NCBI RefSeq assembly: GCF_019550915.1
Contig: NZ_JAHWCI010000010.1
Coordinates: 1 to 36,605, forward strand
Source: Mumia sp. zg.B17
GTDB taxonomy: Bacteria > Actinomycetota > Actinomycetes > Propionibacteriales > Nocardioidaceae
Reading direction: 5' to 3'
DNA length: 36,605 nucleotides
Position 1 is the stretch's first letter; each line of letters opens with the position of its first letter. Shown here piece by piece: positions 16,983 to 26,000 of the stretch. The position numbers were made by a program, and so were the translations under genes. The notes below the pieces were generated by a model. The model saw only the letters and a list, made by a program, of their open reading frames with translations. It did not search any database and was not told where the DNA came from.

Positions 16983-17113
16983 TCCAGCATCCGCGCCGGT
17001 CACCGCGGTCTGGGGCGCGGCGGTGTTCGGCGAGCCCTGCACGTGGGCCACGGCCACGGGACTTGCCGTCGCGCTGGTCGCGACCTGGGTGGTCTCGGGC
17101 GAGCGACGACCGC
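16981..17113 (+). pseudogene. Remnant of an EamA/DMT-family transporter (C-terminal part)
   Basis: About 44 codons encode a segment like the last two helices of an EamA drug/metabolite transporter: PVTAVWGAAVFGEPCTW, then a hydrophobic GLAVALVATWVV. The family pattern here is a Pro-led helix, GE-x-LT, then G-x-x-L-x-x-x-G-x-x-x. No start codon, ribosome site or upstream helices belong to it; the preceding 140 nt is GC-rich low-complexity sequence. The frame stops at 17158-17160, inside the tRNA gene on the other strand. It is therefore read as a decayed 3' fragment, not a small gene. Confidence 0.55.
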
Positions 17114-17130
17114 GGGCAGCGGCCGGCACG

Positions 17131-17203
17131 TGCTCCCGGCGGGATTCGAACCCACACTGAGACGGGTTTAAGCCGTCTGCCTCTGCCGTTGGGCTACAGG
17201 AGC
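17131..17203 (-). tRNA. Class I tRNA, anticodon UAA (Leu by codon; short variable loop)
   Basis: A complete 73-nt cloverleaf on minus. The acceptor arms GCTCCTG and CGGGAGC pair over 7 bp with one U-G. T8 and A14 are in place, the D stem is GCC/GGC, the anticodon stem is GACGG/CCGTC with loop CTTAAAC, the variable loop is TCAGT, the T stem is GTGGG/CCCGC with loop TTCGAAT, and the discriminator is A73. Positions 34-36 read TAA, the anticodon for UUA. Normal bacterial tRNA-Leu has a long variable arm; this one has only 5 nt there. CCA is not encoded. It lies 39 nt after the CFA-like gene on the same strand. Confidence 0.85.
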
Positions 17204-17242
17204 GTGGGGCTATTGTCGCTCAGGCGACGGCACCGGCGACGA

Positions 17243-18034
17243 CTATGCCGGGGCTCCGCTGATCGCGTAGGCCCGCACCGCGCGTCGCTCGAGGTTGTCG
17301 CGCACGAGCACGAGCGACACTCGCCACATCCGCGTGTGCTGCACGCCGACGGCGTCCACGACGGCGTCCCAGTGCTCCATCAGCCGTCCCCCGATCTGGC
17401 GCAGACGCTCGCGCTCGTCGGCGACGGCGTCCTGGACGGCGTCGACGACGAGGCCCTCGCTCTCCCAGCGGGCGATGGCGGCACTGAGTGGCTCGGGCAC
17501 GGTGTAGACGATCTCGGTCCGTGCGTCTGCCTCCTCGGCGCCGCTGCCGAGGATCGCGTCGGCGAGCCCCGCGGGAAGCTCGGCGCGGATCTGGCCCGGG
17601 ACGTCGAGGTGTCCGGTGACCGCGTCGACCGGTTCCGAGGGTCCCCGGGGCGCAGGCCCCACCGCTCCGAGCTGGACGGTCAGGCGCAGGACCTCACGCC
17701 GGTCGGCGGGCTCCAGGGCGCGCTTGGCGGAGGCCTGCTCGACGTAGTCGCGCATCAGGCGGACCGCGGTCTCGAGGTCCCCGTCGACCGTGAGCTCGCC
17801 GGCGATGTAGGCCTTGGCGATGCCCTCCTGCCCCGGCGACCACATCAGCCGGCGGACCGTCCGGCGCGACTCGAAGTGCGCCTCGATGTCGGCGTCACCC
17901 GACTCGGGTTCGACGCGGGAGCCGTCCCAGGCGGTGAAGGTGACTGGCGGTGCTTCGCCGTAGACCTGCACGAGCAGGTCGACCAGTCGGCCGGCCACTC
18001 CGGTGGCATGCGTCTCGATGGTGCCCTCAGTCAT
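17243..18034 (-). CDS. CFA-synthase-like protein lacking the methyltransferase core
   Basis: 263 residues. The first 100 or so match the N-terminal lipid-binding part of cyclopropane-fatty-acyl-phospholipid synthases: [32 protein letters not shown], then [10 protein letters not shown]. The last 90 match the C-terminal end of the same enzymes: [15 protein letters not shown], then [11 protein letters not shown] and MWRVSLVLV. The SAM-binding core of about 200 residues between these parts, with its GCGWG-type motif, is absent, yet the frame is intact. Methyltransferase activity is therefore not expected. The start is ATG at 18034, 6 nt after AAGGAGG; the frame opens at a TTG at 18040. It overlaps the DNA glycosylase gene by 8 nt, indicating co-transcription. 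Confidence 0.8.
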   Translation of the reverse strand: MTEGTIETHATGVAGRLVDLLVQVYGEAPPVTFTAWDGSRVEPESGDADIEAHFESRRTVRRLMWSPGQEGIAKAYIAGELTVDGDLETAVRLMRDYVEQASAKRALEPADRREVLRLTVQLGAVGPAPRGPSEPVDAVTGHLDVPGQIRAELPAGLADAILGSGAEEADARTEIVYTVPEPLSAAIARWESEGLVVDAVQDAVADERERLRQIGGRLMEHWDAVVDAVGVQHTRMWRVSLVLVRDNLERRAVRAYAISGAPA

Positions 18035-18872
18035 CTCCAACCTCCTTGGCGCGGATCATGACGGCGTCGAGCATGGGCTCGGTGAGCCGTCCTGTGAACG
18101 TGTTCTGCTGGCTGGGGTGGAAACAGCCCAGAAGCTGGACCGTACCCCCCGACGGTTTCGGGAGGGTGACCTCGACACCATGACCGAACTTCGGCCGCGG
18201 TCGCGGGACCACCGCACCGAGTGCACCCAGGGTCCGCAGCGCCGCGTCCCAGCCGTAGCCGCCCAGGGCGACGATCGCGCGCACCGAGGGCAGGACCTCA
18301 CGGAGCTCCTCCTCCAACCAGGGTGCGCAGGTGTCGCGTTCATCGTTGGTCGGTTTGTTCGCCGGAGGCGCGCAGCGCACGGCGGCGACCATGCGGGCTC
18401 GGAGCAGTCGCTGGCCGTCGCCGGCGTGGGTGCTGGTCGCCTTCGCGGCCAGGCCGACACGGTGCAGCGACGCGAACAACCAGTCGCCGGAGCGGTCACC
18501 GGTGAAGATCCGGCCCGTCCGGTTGCCCCCGTGCGCGGCCGGCGCGAGGCCGACGATCAGGACCTTCGGCTCGGGGTCGCCCCACCCGGGGATCGGCCGC
18601 CCCCAGTACGGCTCGTCGGCGAACGCCCGCCGTTTGGTGACCGCGACCTCCTCACGCCACGCGACGAGGCGCGGGCACGCGCGACAGACCGAGACCCGTG
18701 CGTCGAGGTCGTGGAGAGAGTCGGCCCGGGCGGCCAGCGCGCGGACGTCGGCGGCGCCCTCGGCCATCGGCGTCGACGCAGTCGCGGGATCGTCGGGCCA
18801 GCCCGTGCCGGGCAGGACCGGCGAGGTGAACGCCGACGAGGTCAGCGGGTCACCGTCGACTCTGCCAGACAC
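18027..18872 (-). CDS. udgB: Uracil-DNA glycosylase, family 5 (UdgB type)
   Basis: 281-residue base-excision enzyme that removes uracil and other deaminated bases from DNA. Motif A reads [14 protein letters not shown] (109-122), lacking the catalytic polar residue of family 4 as expected for family 5, and motif B is [11 protein letters not shown] (252-262). Four Cys (C63, C66, C167, C182) match the 4Fe-4S cluster ligands. The GTG at 18872 is supported by TAGGGT ending 6 nt upstream, giving a leaderless message. The N-terminal 50 residues are low in conservation features, and an ATG at 18767 is a possible alternative start. It is the first gene of a unit with the CFA-like gene and perhaps the tRNA. 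Confidence 0.9.
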   Translation of the reverse strand: MSGRVDGDPLTSSAFTSPVLPGTGWPDDPATASTPMAEGAADVRALAARADSLHDLDARVSVCRACPRLVAWREEVAVTKRRAFADEPYWGRPIPGWGDPEPKVLIVGLAPAAHGGNRTGRIFTGDRSGDWLFASLHRVGLAAKATSTHAGDGQRLLRARMVAAVRCAPPANKPTNDERDTCAPWLEEELREVLPSVRAIVALGGYGWDAALRTLGALGAVVPRPRPKFGHGVEVTLPKPSGGTVQLLGCFHPSQQNTFTGRLTEPMLDAVMIRAKEVGDD

Positions 18873-18878
18873 CCTCCC

Positions 18879-18884
18879 ACCCTA
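18879..18884 (-). promoter_or_regulatory. -10 box of a leaderless udgB promoter
   Basis: TAGGGT on minus is separated by 6 nt from the GTG at 18872. The same GGGAGG that fills the spacer abuts the start codon and is too close to act as a Shine-Dalgarno, so a leaderless transcript is more likely. Confidence 0.5.
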
Positions 18885-19005
18885 GTCCGGACGCCGACCG
18901 ACAACCTTCACCTCCACGAAATCCGCTCGACACGTGCCGTACGTAGCGTCCACGCACGAGCTCGAGCCGGTGCACGCACCGGGTGTGCGACGAGGGGAGG
19001 ATCCG

Positions 19006-21249
19006 ATGGTCGTCGACCCCTTCATCGGCACGTCCGCGACCGACCTGCCTCCCGCGACCGGTCTCGCCGCGACCTGGTGGTCGCCCAAGCCCCAGGTCGG
19101 CAACACCCACCCAGGCGCCTGCCACCCGCTCGGGATGGTCTCCGCGTGCTCCTACTCGGGCGCGTACCCGACCGGCTACGGACGCTACGACCTCAGCACC
19201 GAGGGCGTCCCGACCGCCATCTTCGACGAGCCGGTCGCCTCCGGGTTCACCCACTTCCAGCAGTCGGGCACGGGCGCGATCCGCAAGTACTACAACTACT
19301 TCCGGGTCACTCCGATGCTCGAGCCCCTCGACGCCCTCGGGCGTACGTGGGGACTGCACGAGGAGGAGGCAGGTCCGGGCTGGTACGCCGCCACCCTCGA
19401 CTCCGGGGTGCGGTGCGAGATCACGGTCGGCCCCAAGAGCGCCGTGCACCGCTACACGTTCCCAGCGCACCACGACGCGCGGCTGGTGGTCGACCTCTCC
19501 CTCGGCGGGCTCGCCATCCCGTACGGCGCCACCGTCCCTCTGCGCTCGCACCTGGAGTCCGTCGCCCCCGGTGTCGCGCGCGGCGAGATCGTCGTCGAGG
19601 GTGCACCGCTGGCGGTCCACCTGGAGTGCGACGCCGACCGGTGGCGGCAGATGCTCTGGTACGACCGGCGGCTGATGGCCGGCGGGAGCCGGCTCGACTT
19701 CAGCGACATCCGGACCACGACGCTGCGCCCGTTCGGCGTGATGTGGGCGGGTCCGACGACCGCCGGTCAGGTCGTCGAGCTGCGGCTGGGGTTCTCGCTG
19801 CGGGGGACGGCCCAGGCACACACCAACCTCGTCACGGACTGCGGGCAGCAGAGGACGAGCTTCACGACGCGGCGTGCCGCGACCACGCGAGCGTGGGACC
19901 AGCACCTCGGCCTGATCGAGGTCGACTGCCCCGACCCGAAGCGCCGTACGGTCTTCGAGACCGCGCTCTACCACTCCCTCGTGAAGCCGTGCCTCGCACC
20001 GGACGAGAGCCCGTTCTGGCCCGCGGACGGGCCCTTCGCCTTCGACATCAGCACGATGTGGGACATCTACCGCACCCAGCTCCCCCTGCTCACGGCGCTG
20101 GTCCCAGAACGCGCCGTGGAGCTCGCCAATGCCCTGCTGCACGTGTGCGAGGAGGAGGGCAACCTCCCGATCGGCTACCGGATGGCGCGAGGCGCCGACG
20201 TGTTCTCCCGCCAGGCGAGCGCTCTCGTGCAGACGTTCCTCGCCGGCCTCTGCGGGCTCGGTCTGGCCGGCGTCGACTGGGACTGGGCGCTCGTCCACAT
20301 GCACAACGACCTCCGTCGGGGCTACGGCGAGGACTACCTCCTGCGTGGGGTCGCCCATCCGATCAGCCACACCCTCGACCTTGCCTTCGGCTACTGGTGC
20401 ACCCAGCGGGTCGCCGAGCACGTCGGCGACAAGGCGCTGGCGGCCGAGCTCGCTCCGTACGCCGCCGGGTGGAGCAACGCATTCGACCCTGCCACCGGGC
20501 TGCTGCTGGACTCGACGTTCTACGAGGGCGGCCGTTGGAACTACTCGTTCCGGCTGCTTCACGACATGGCGGGACGGATCACGCTCGCGGGAGGACCCGA
20601 GGCGTTCATCGCGATGCTCGACCGCTTCTTCGGCTACGACGCCGAAGAGGTCACGCAGCCGGGCGAACGCCCCAGCGTCCAGGAGATGGCACGCGGCTAC
20701 GCGCTGGACCGGTTCGAGGGCCTCAACAACGAGCCCGACATGGAGGCACCCTGGGCGTACCACTACGCCGGGCGACCGGACCGTACGGCCGAGATCGTGC
20801 ACGCCGCCCTCCATCAGCGCTTCGGCACCGGGCCTGGCGGCCTGCCCGGGAACGACGACTCCGGGGGTCTGAGCTCCTGGTACGTCTGGGCGTCGCTCGG
20901 CCTCTTCCCCGTGGCCGGACAGAACGTGTTCCTCCTCAACGCACCCTCCTTCGCCGGCGCGGTGATGCGGCTGGGCGAGGCCACGCTCGAGCTGGAGACC
21001 ACCGGATTCGTTGAGCCCGGCCCGGACACGCCGCCGCAATACGTCCAGTCCGCATGGCTCGACGGCCGCCCGCTGCACCGCACCTGGCTCGACGGCGCCG
21101 AGCTGCACCGGGGTGGGCGCCTGCTCGTCGAGCTCGGAGCCCAGCCCAGCCCGTGGGGGCGCGACCCGTCGTCGTTCCCGCCGTCCTTCCCCGCCGGCTC
21201 CAGCCGTACGGGTGTCGTCACCGTCCCTCCACCGAATGGGGTGTCATGA
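19006..21249 (+). CDS. GH92 family glycoside hydrolase (alpha-mannosidase-like)
   Basis: 747 residues. GH92 enzymes are calcium-dependent exo-alpha-mannosidases. The start VDPFIGT, then VGNTHPGACHPLGMV, SGFTHFQQSGTGA, DISTMWDIYRTQLPLL and PGNDDSGGLSSWYVWASLG follow the family's ordered motifs. The normal SHTHLSGTG is changed to THFQQSGTG, so it is a divergent member. No signal peptide is present, so it should be cytoplasmic, unlike most GH92 enzymes. ATG at 19006 is chosen because GGGGAGGA precedes it by 5 nt; the open frame to 18934 is rejected. Its stop overlaps the next gene's ATG (ATGA). Substrate is inferred from the family only. Confidence 0.88.
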   Translation: MVVDPFIGTSATDLPPATGLAATWWSPKPQVGNTHPGACHPLGMVSACSYSGAYPTGYGRYDLSTEGVPTAIFDEPVASGFTHFQQSGTGAIRKYYNYFRVTPMLEPLDALGRTWGLHEEEAGPGWYAATLDSGVRCEITVGPKSAVHRYTFPAHHDARLVVDLSLGGLAIPYGATVPLRSHLESVAPGVARGEIVVEGAPLAVHLECDADRWRQMLWYDRRLMAGGSRLDFSDIRTTTLRPFGVMWAGPTTAGQVVELRLGFSLRGTAQAHTNLVTDCGQQRTSFTTRRAATTRAWDQHLGLIEVDCPDPKRRTVFETALYHSLVKPCLAPDESPFWPADGPFAFDISTMWDIYRTQLPLLTALVPERAVELANALLHVCEEEGNLPIGYRMARGADVFSRQASALVQTFLAGLCGLGLAGVDWDWALVHMHNDLRRGYGEDYLLRGVAHPISHTLDLAFGYWCTQRVAEHVGDKALAAELAPYAAGWSNAFDPATGLLLDSTFYEGGRWNYSFRLLHDMAGRITLAGGPEAFIAMLDRFFGYDAEEVTQPGERPSVQEMARGYALDRFEGLNNEPDMEAPWAYHYAGRPDRTAEIVHAALHQRFGTGPGGLPGNDDSGGLSSWYVWASLGLFPVAGQNVFLLNAPSFAGAVMRLGEATLELETTGFVEPGPDTPPQYVQSAWLDGRPLHRTWLDGAELHRGGRLLVELGAQPSPWGRDPSSFPPSFPAGSSRTGVVTVPPPNGVS

Positions 21250-22556
21250 CCATGCAACCGCCGTACCGTCTCGTCATCGTGGTCCGGGCCGACCCCGTCA
21301 TCTGCGGGCACTCCGGCGAGGCACGCAACCTCGCCGAGGCCGCGCTCTCCCGCGGGTTCACCGACGTCCGCATCGTCACCTGGCCGATCGACCGCCTCGA
21401 GGAGGCAGGGCTTCCGCTGAAGCCCCTCGACTCGGTCCTCCCCTACTCTCCGGGCATCACCGTCGAGCGCCCTGCGCCCGTCGGCGACTACAAGGTGCCA
21501 GACGGCCGCTATCTCGCCGGGCTCACCGGCCGGCTCGTGGAGCTGTTCACCGACGGAGTGCCGACGGTGGCCCTGTCGCTCTACCTGAGCCCGCACGCGA
21601 TGGCCGTCGCCGACGCCGTCCGCGTGGCACGGGCCACCGGGCTTCCGGTGGACGTCACCACGGTCGCCGAAGCCGTCGGGTCCGACGTGACCAACGTGGT
21701 GCGGTCGTGCCTCGACGAGGACCGGTTCGGGGCCGCGGCCCACGTCTTGACGACCTACCTGAGCAACGACGTCTGCCTCGCGGTCTCCCGCTACACCCGC
21801 GACCTGGTCGTCGCGTGCGCGCGCGAGATCGACGCACGCCACGGCACCCGGTTCGCCGTCGCCTGCGAGGAGCGCATCGGCATCTCGTACCCGGCGATCG
21901 ACACCCGCGCCTACACCGCCCTCGACGAGACGGCGATCGACGACGCGCTGGCGGCTCGAGGGCTGGAGCGCGACCACTACGTCCTCTTCCTCTCCCGGCT
22001 CGCGGCGGCCAAGGGCGTCGACGACCTCATCGACGGGTTCGCCCGCAGCGCGGCGGCACGCCGGACGACGTTGGTCATCGCCGGCCGGGGACCGGAGGCG
22101 CAGGAGCTGCGGGACCACGCCGCCTCCTGTCCGGTCGCTGACCGCATCCTCTTCCTCGACGACGTCGACGACGCGGAAAAGCCGCTCCTGATGGCCGGGT
22201 GCGCTGCCTTCGTCCTCCCGAGCAAGCCGCGGCCTGAGTTCGTGGAGACGTTCGGGATCGCGCTCGTCGAGAAGATGCTGGCCGGCGGCGGTCCCGTCGT
22301 CACGACGGAGACCGGCGGGATCGGCGAGGCGGTCGGGGACCACGCCACGATCGTGGGGACCGAGGACCCGGCGGGCATCGCTGCGGCGATCGACGAGGCG
22401 GTCCTGCGCACCAGCGCGTCCGACCGGCTCCGCAAGGCGGAAGCCGCGCGCGCTCACGCCCTTCAGTTCGACCGTGCGAACGTGCTCGACGGGATCCTGC
22501 GTCAGCTCTGGGCCGCTCGGAGCGCCTCCACGCTGGAGACCGCCATCGGGGCGTGA
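21246..22556 (+). CDS. Glycosyltransferase, family 4 (GT-B fold)
   Basis: 436-residue retaining-type glycosyltransferase. The C-terminal nucleotide-sugar domain carries VLFLSRLAAAKGVDDLI, AGRGPEAQEL and the E-x7-E motif ETFGIALVE, as in GT4 enzymes. The N-terminal half binds the acceptor; its HSGEARNLAEAA motif suits a GT-B first helix. Donor and acceptor cannot be told. The ATG at 21246 overlaps the GH92 stop by 3 nt, so the two are translated together, suggesting a sugar-exchange or glycan-recycling step. Its stop lies inside a hairpin shared with the convergent ppx gene. Confidence 0.87.
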   Translation: MTMQPPYRLVIVVRADPVICGHSGEARNLAEAALSRGFTDVRIVTWPIDRLEEAGLPLKPLDSVLPYSPGITVERPAPVGDYKVPDGRYLAGLTGRLVELFTDGVPTVALSLYLSPHAMAVADAVRVARATGLPVDVTTVAEAVGSDVTNVVRSCLDEDRFGAAAHVLTTYLSNDVCLAVSRYTRDLVVACAREIDARHGTRFAVACEERIGISYPAIDTRAYTALDETAIDDALAARGLERDHYVLFLSRLAAAKGVDDLIDGFARSAAARRTTLVIAGRGPEAQELRDHAASCPVADRILFLDDVDDAEKPLLMAGCAAFVLPSKPRPEFVETFGIALVEKMLAGGGPVVTTETGGIGEAVGDHATIVGTEDPAGIAAAIDEAVLRTSASDRLRKAEAARAHALQFDRANVLDGILRQLWAARSASTLETAIGA

Positions 22557-22573
22557 GCGCCGGGAGCGCTCAC
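22553..22573. terminator. Hairpin overlapping both convergent stop codons
   Basis: GTGAGCGC-CGGGA-GCGCTCAC is a perfect 8-bp stem with a 5-nt loop. It contains the stop of the glycosyltransferase gene (22554-22556) and of ppx (22570-22572), which are only 13 nt apart. Probably a bidirectional terminator. Confidence 0.6.
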
Positions 22574-23490
22574 ACCAGCGACCAGGCGACCCCGTCGAGG
22601 ATGTCGTGCTCGGAGATCACCAGAGTGTCCGTGGCCGCACGTCGCAGGAGGCAGACGACGATCAGTGCGCCTCCCCCGATGACGTCGGCTCGACCCGGGT
22701 GCATGAACGGCCACGAGCGCCGCTCCGCGTGCGACGCCGCGACGATGGCGGCGCACGAGCTGAGCACGTCGGAGACGGCCAGCCGCGCGTGGTGGATACG
22801 GGCGGAGTCGTACCGGTCCAGTCCGAGGACGTGCGCTGCCACGGTCGTGAGCGTGCCGGCGACACCGACGACGGTACGCGCGTCGGTGAGGTCGACCGTC
22901 GCCCCGTCGAGCACCGCGTCGACGTCGGCCACGCAGGCGGCGATCTCCTCGGGCGTCGGCGGATCGCTGTGCAGGTGGCGCTCGGTCATCCGCACCGACC
23001 CGATGTCGAGCGACTGCTCGGTCTCGGCAGCACCGTCCCGGCCCAGGATGAGCTCGGTCGAGCCGCCGCCGATGTCCACGACCAGCAGCGGCTGGTCGAC
23101 GCCGGGGAGGTCGCGGGTCGCGCCGGCGAACGACAGCGCGGCCTCCTCGGCTCCGGAGACGACGTCGGGCACGACACCCAGGCGCTCGCGCACACCGGCC
23201 GCGAAGAGGTCGGCGTTGTCGGCGTCGCGCGTCGCCGACGTCGCCACGAAGCGCAGGCGCTCGGCGCCGCACTCGGCGATCACCTGCGCATAGTCCTCGC
23301 ACGCCGCGAAGGTCCGCTCCAGGGCACGCTCGTCGAGCCTCCCCGTCCGGTCGACGCCGTGCCCGAGCCTGACAATCTCCATCCGTCGGACGAGATCGGT
23401 CGCCGTCGCCGCCTCACGGTCCAGATCGGCGACCAGCAGCCTGATGGAGTTGGTGCCGCAGTCGATCGCGGCGACCCGGCTCACGCTCAC
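22570..23490 (-). CDS. ppx: Exopolyphosphatase Ppx/GppA family, short form
   Basis: 306 residues. The ASKHA-fold motifs are clear: AAIDCGTNSIRLLV near the start (phosphate 1), VVDIGGGSTELILG in the middle (phosphate 2) and GVAGTLTTVAA later. The enzyme removes terminal phosphate from polyphosphate or hydrolyses pppGpp. The short form lacks the HD-type C-terminal domain of E. coli Ppx, as in the two short mycobacterial paralogues. GTG at 23490 is chosen because it overlaps the DUF501 stop (GTGA) after GGGAGG. It is the last gene of the enolase block. Confidence 0.9.
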   Translation of the reverse strand: MSVSRVAAIDCGTNSIRLLVADLDREAATATDLVRRMEIVRLGHGVDRTGRLDERALERTFAACEDYAQVIAECGAERLRFVATSATRDADNADLFAAGVRERLGVVPDVVSGAEEAALSFAGATRDLPGVDQPLLVVDIGGGSTELILGRDGAAETEQSLDIGSVRMTERHLHSDPPTPEEIAACVADVDAVLDGATVDLTDARTVVGVAGTLTTVAAHVLGLDRYDSARIHHARLAVSDVLSSCAAIVAASHAERRSWPFMHPGRADVIGGGALIVVCLLRRAATDTLVISEHDILDGVAWSLV

Positions 23491-24026
23491 GGGACCTCCC
23501 GAGCGCCGGCGAGCTGAGCGGGCGGCTCTCCGGGTCCGTCGCAGGTCGTCCCCGTCCACCAGTCGCCGAGCAGCACGACGGCTTCGTCGCCGAGCGGGTT
23601 GACGCCGGGTCCCTTGGCGAGCGCGTGGCCGACGAGGACGTGGAGACACTTGACCCGGGTCGGCATCCCGCCTGCGGAGACGTCGTGGATCTCGGGCACC
23701 TCGGCGAGAGCCTCGCGCTCCTCGAGGTAGGAGGCGTGGGCGCGGGCGTAGGCCGCGGCGAGCTCGTCGTCCTCGGTGAGGCGCTCGCTCATCTCCCGCA
23801 TCAGCCCCGACGCCTCGAGGGTGCCGATCATCGCGTTGAGGCGGGTGCAGGTGACGTAGAACAACGTCGGGAACGGCGTGCCGTCGGGCAGTCTCGGCTC
23901 GGTCTTGACGACGTTCGGATGACCGGACGGGCATCGGCTCACCACCGCGACCACGCCTCGCGGTGGTCGGCCGAGCTGGGCCTGGATCGCGTCGAGGTCA
24001 GCCTGGCTGGGAGGTCGGTCGATCAC
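23487..24026 (-). CDS. DUF501 family protein
   Basis: 179 residues. It begins RPPSQADLDAIQAQLGRPPRG and has SRCPSGHPNVVKTEPRLPDG, PFPTLFYVTC and CLHVLVGHALAKGPGVNPLGD, which characterise the actinobacterial DUF501 family. The several Cys and His (RCPSGHP, CLHVLVGHA) could bind metal, but no function is established to my knowledge. The GTG start overlaps the upstream ftsB stop by 4 nt (GTGA), and its own stop overlaps ppx in the same way. The order ftsB - DUF501 - ppx is conserved in mycobacteria (Rv1024-Rv1026), which supports a functional link but does not define it. Confidence 0.88.
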   Translation of the reverse strand: MIDRPPSQADLDAIQAQLGRPPRGVVAVVSRCPSGHPNVVKTEPRLPDGTPFPTLFYVTCTRLNAMIGTLEASGLMREMSERLTEDDELAAAYARAHASYLEEREALAEVPEIHDVSAGGMPTRVKCLHVLVGHALAKGPGVNPLGDEAVVLLGDWWTGTTCDGPGEPPAQLAGAREVP

Positions 24027-24586
24027 TGGCCTTCGTCCTGAATCTTGGGGGTCACGACCTCGTCGCTCGGGGTCGGAGTGGTCTTGTCGGGCACTCCGCC
24101 GGCGACCTCGACCGAGCCCCACAGCGTCTCGTGCCACTGCGGGCCCGGACTGGCCGCGGGCGGGGCGTCGGGAAGCTCGGGTCCCTTGCCGACGGGTTTT
24201 CCGTCGGGGCCGAGGACGGTGAACCCGATCTCTCCGGGCATCACCCACCCGAAGCGCGAGCGCGCCTGCTGCTCGACGTACTCCGGGTCGTCGAAGCGGA
24301 GCTTCTGCTTCTCCAGCCGCTCGATCGCGGCGCTGGACTCCGAGATCTGGGCCCGCGTCGTCGCCAGTGCGTCACGTTGCTGGAGGAACGCCTTCAGGCT
24401 CGAGGCGTAGGAGATCGCGAGCACGAGAAGCACCAGGAGCAGCACCGCCATCCGGCGGGTGATCCGCGGGGAGCCGTACGTGGTGACGGCCTCGGCCGCC
24501 GCCGGCGTCGCGGCGCGTCCTCGGCGGGCGGCACCGGGCCGGCGGCCCGGATGCCTCGAGGACGGGCGGCGCGACGTCGGCGGCAC
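24023..24586 (-). CDS. ftsB: FtsB/DivIC-like septum formation initiator
   Basis: 187-residue bitopic division protein. The first 45 residues are basic and cytoplasmic, residues 46-62 form the single membrane helix, 66-97 a coiled coil, and DPEYVEQQARSRFGWVMPGE (100-119) is the conserved DivIC/FtsB motif. The remaining tail is Pro-rich and extracytoplasmic. In the divisome it bridges FtsL and FtsQ to activate septal wall synthesis. GTG at 24586 lies 4 nt after the enolase stop, with only a weak AAGG upstream, so reinitiation after enolase is likely. Confidence 0.88.
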   Translation of the reverse strand: MPPTSRRPSSRHPGRRPGAARRGRAATPAAAEAVTTYGSPRITRRMAVLLLVLLVLAISYASSLKAFLQQRDALATTRAQISESSAAIERLEKQKLRFDDPEYVEQQARSRFGWVMPGEIGFTVLGPDGKPVGKGPELPDAPPAASPGPQWHETLWGSVEVAGGVPDKTTPTPSDEVVTPKIQDEGQ

Positions 24587-24590
24587 CGCG

Positions 24591-26000
<1,410 letters not shown>

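Noticed and set aside
16696-17160. A 154-residue gene after or within the FAD oxidoreductase
   Set aside because: The frame overlaps the FAD oxidoreductase end and the tRNA, and its first two thirds are low-complexity Arg/Ser; only about 44 codons resemble a transporter.
17215-17228. Hairpin GTCGC-TCAG-GCGAC before the tRNA
   Set aside because: A 5-bp stem with no U-tract is too weak to call a terminator of the CFA-like gene.
18850-21108. 752-residue open frame on minus opposite the GH92 gene
   Set aside because: High-GC antisense frame; the plus frame has all GH92 motifs and a strong ribosome site.
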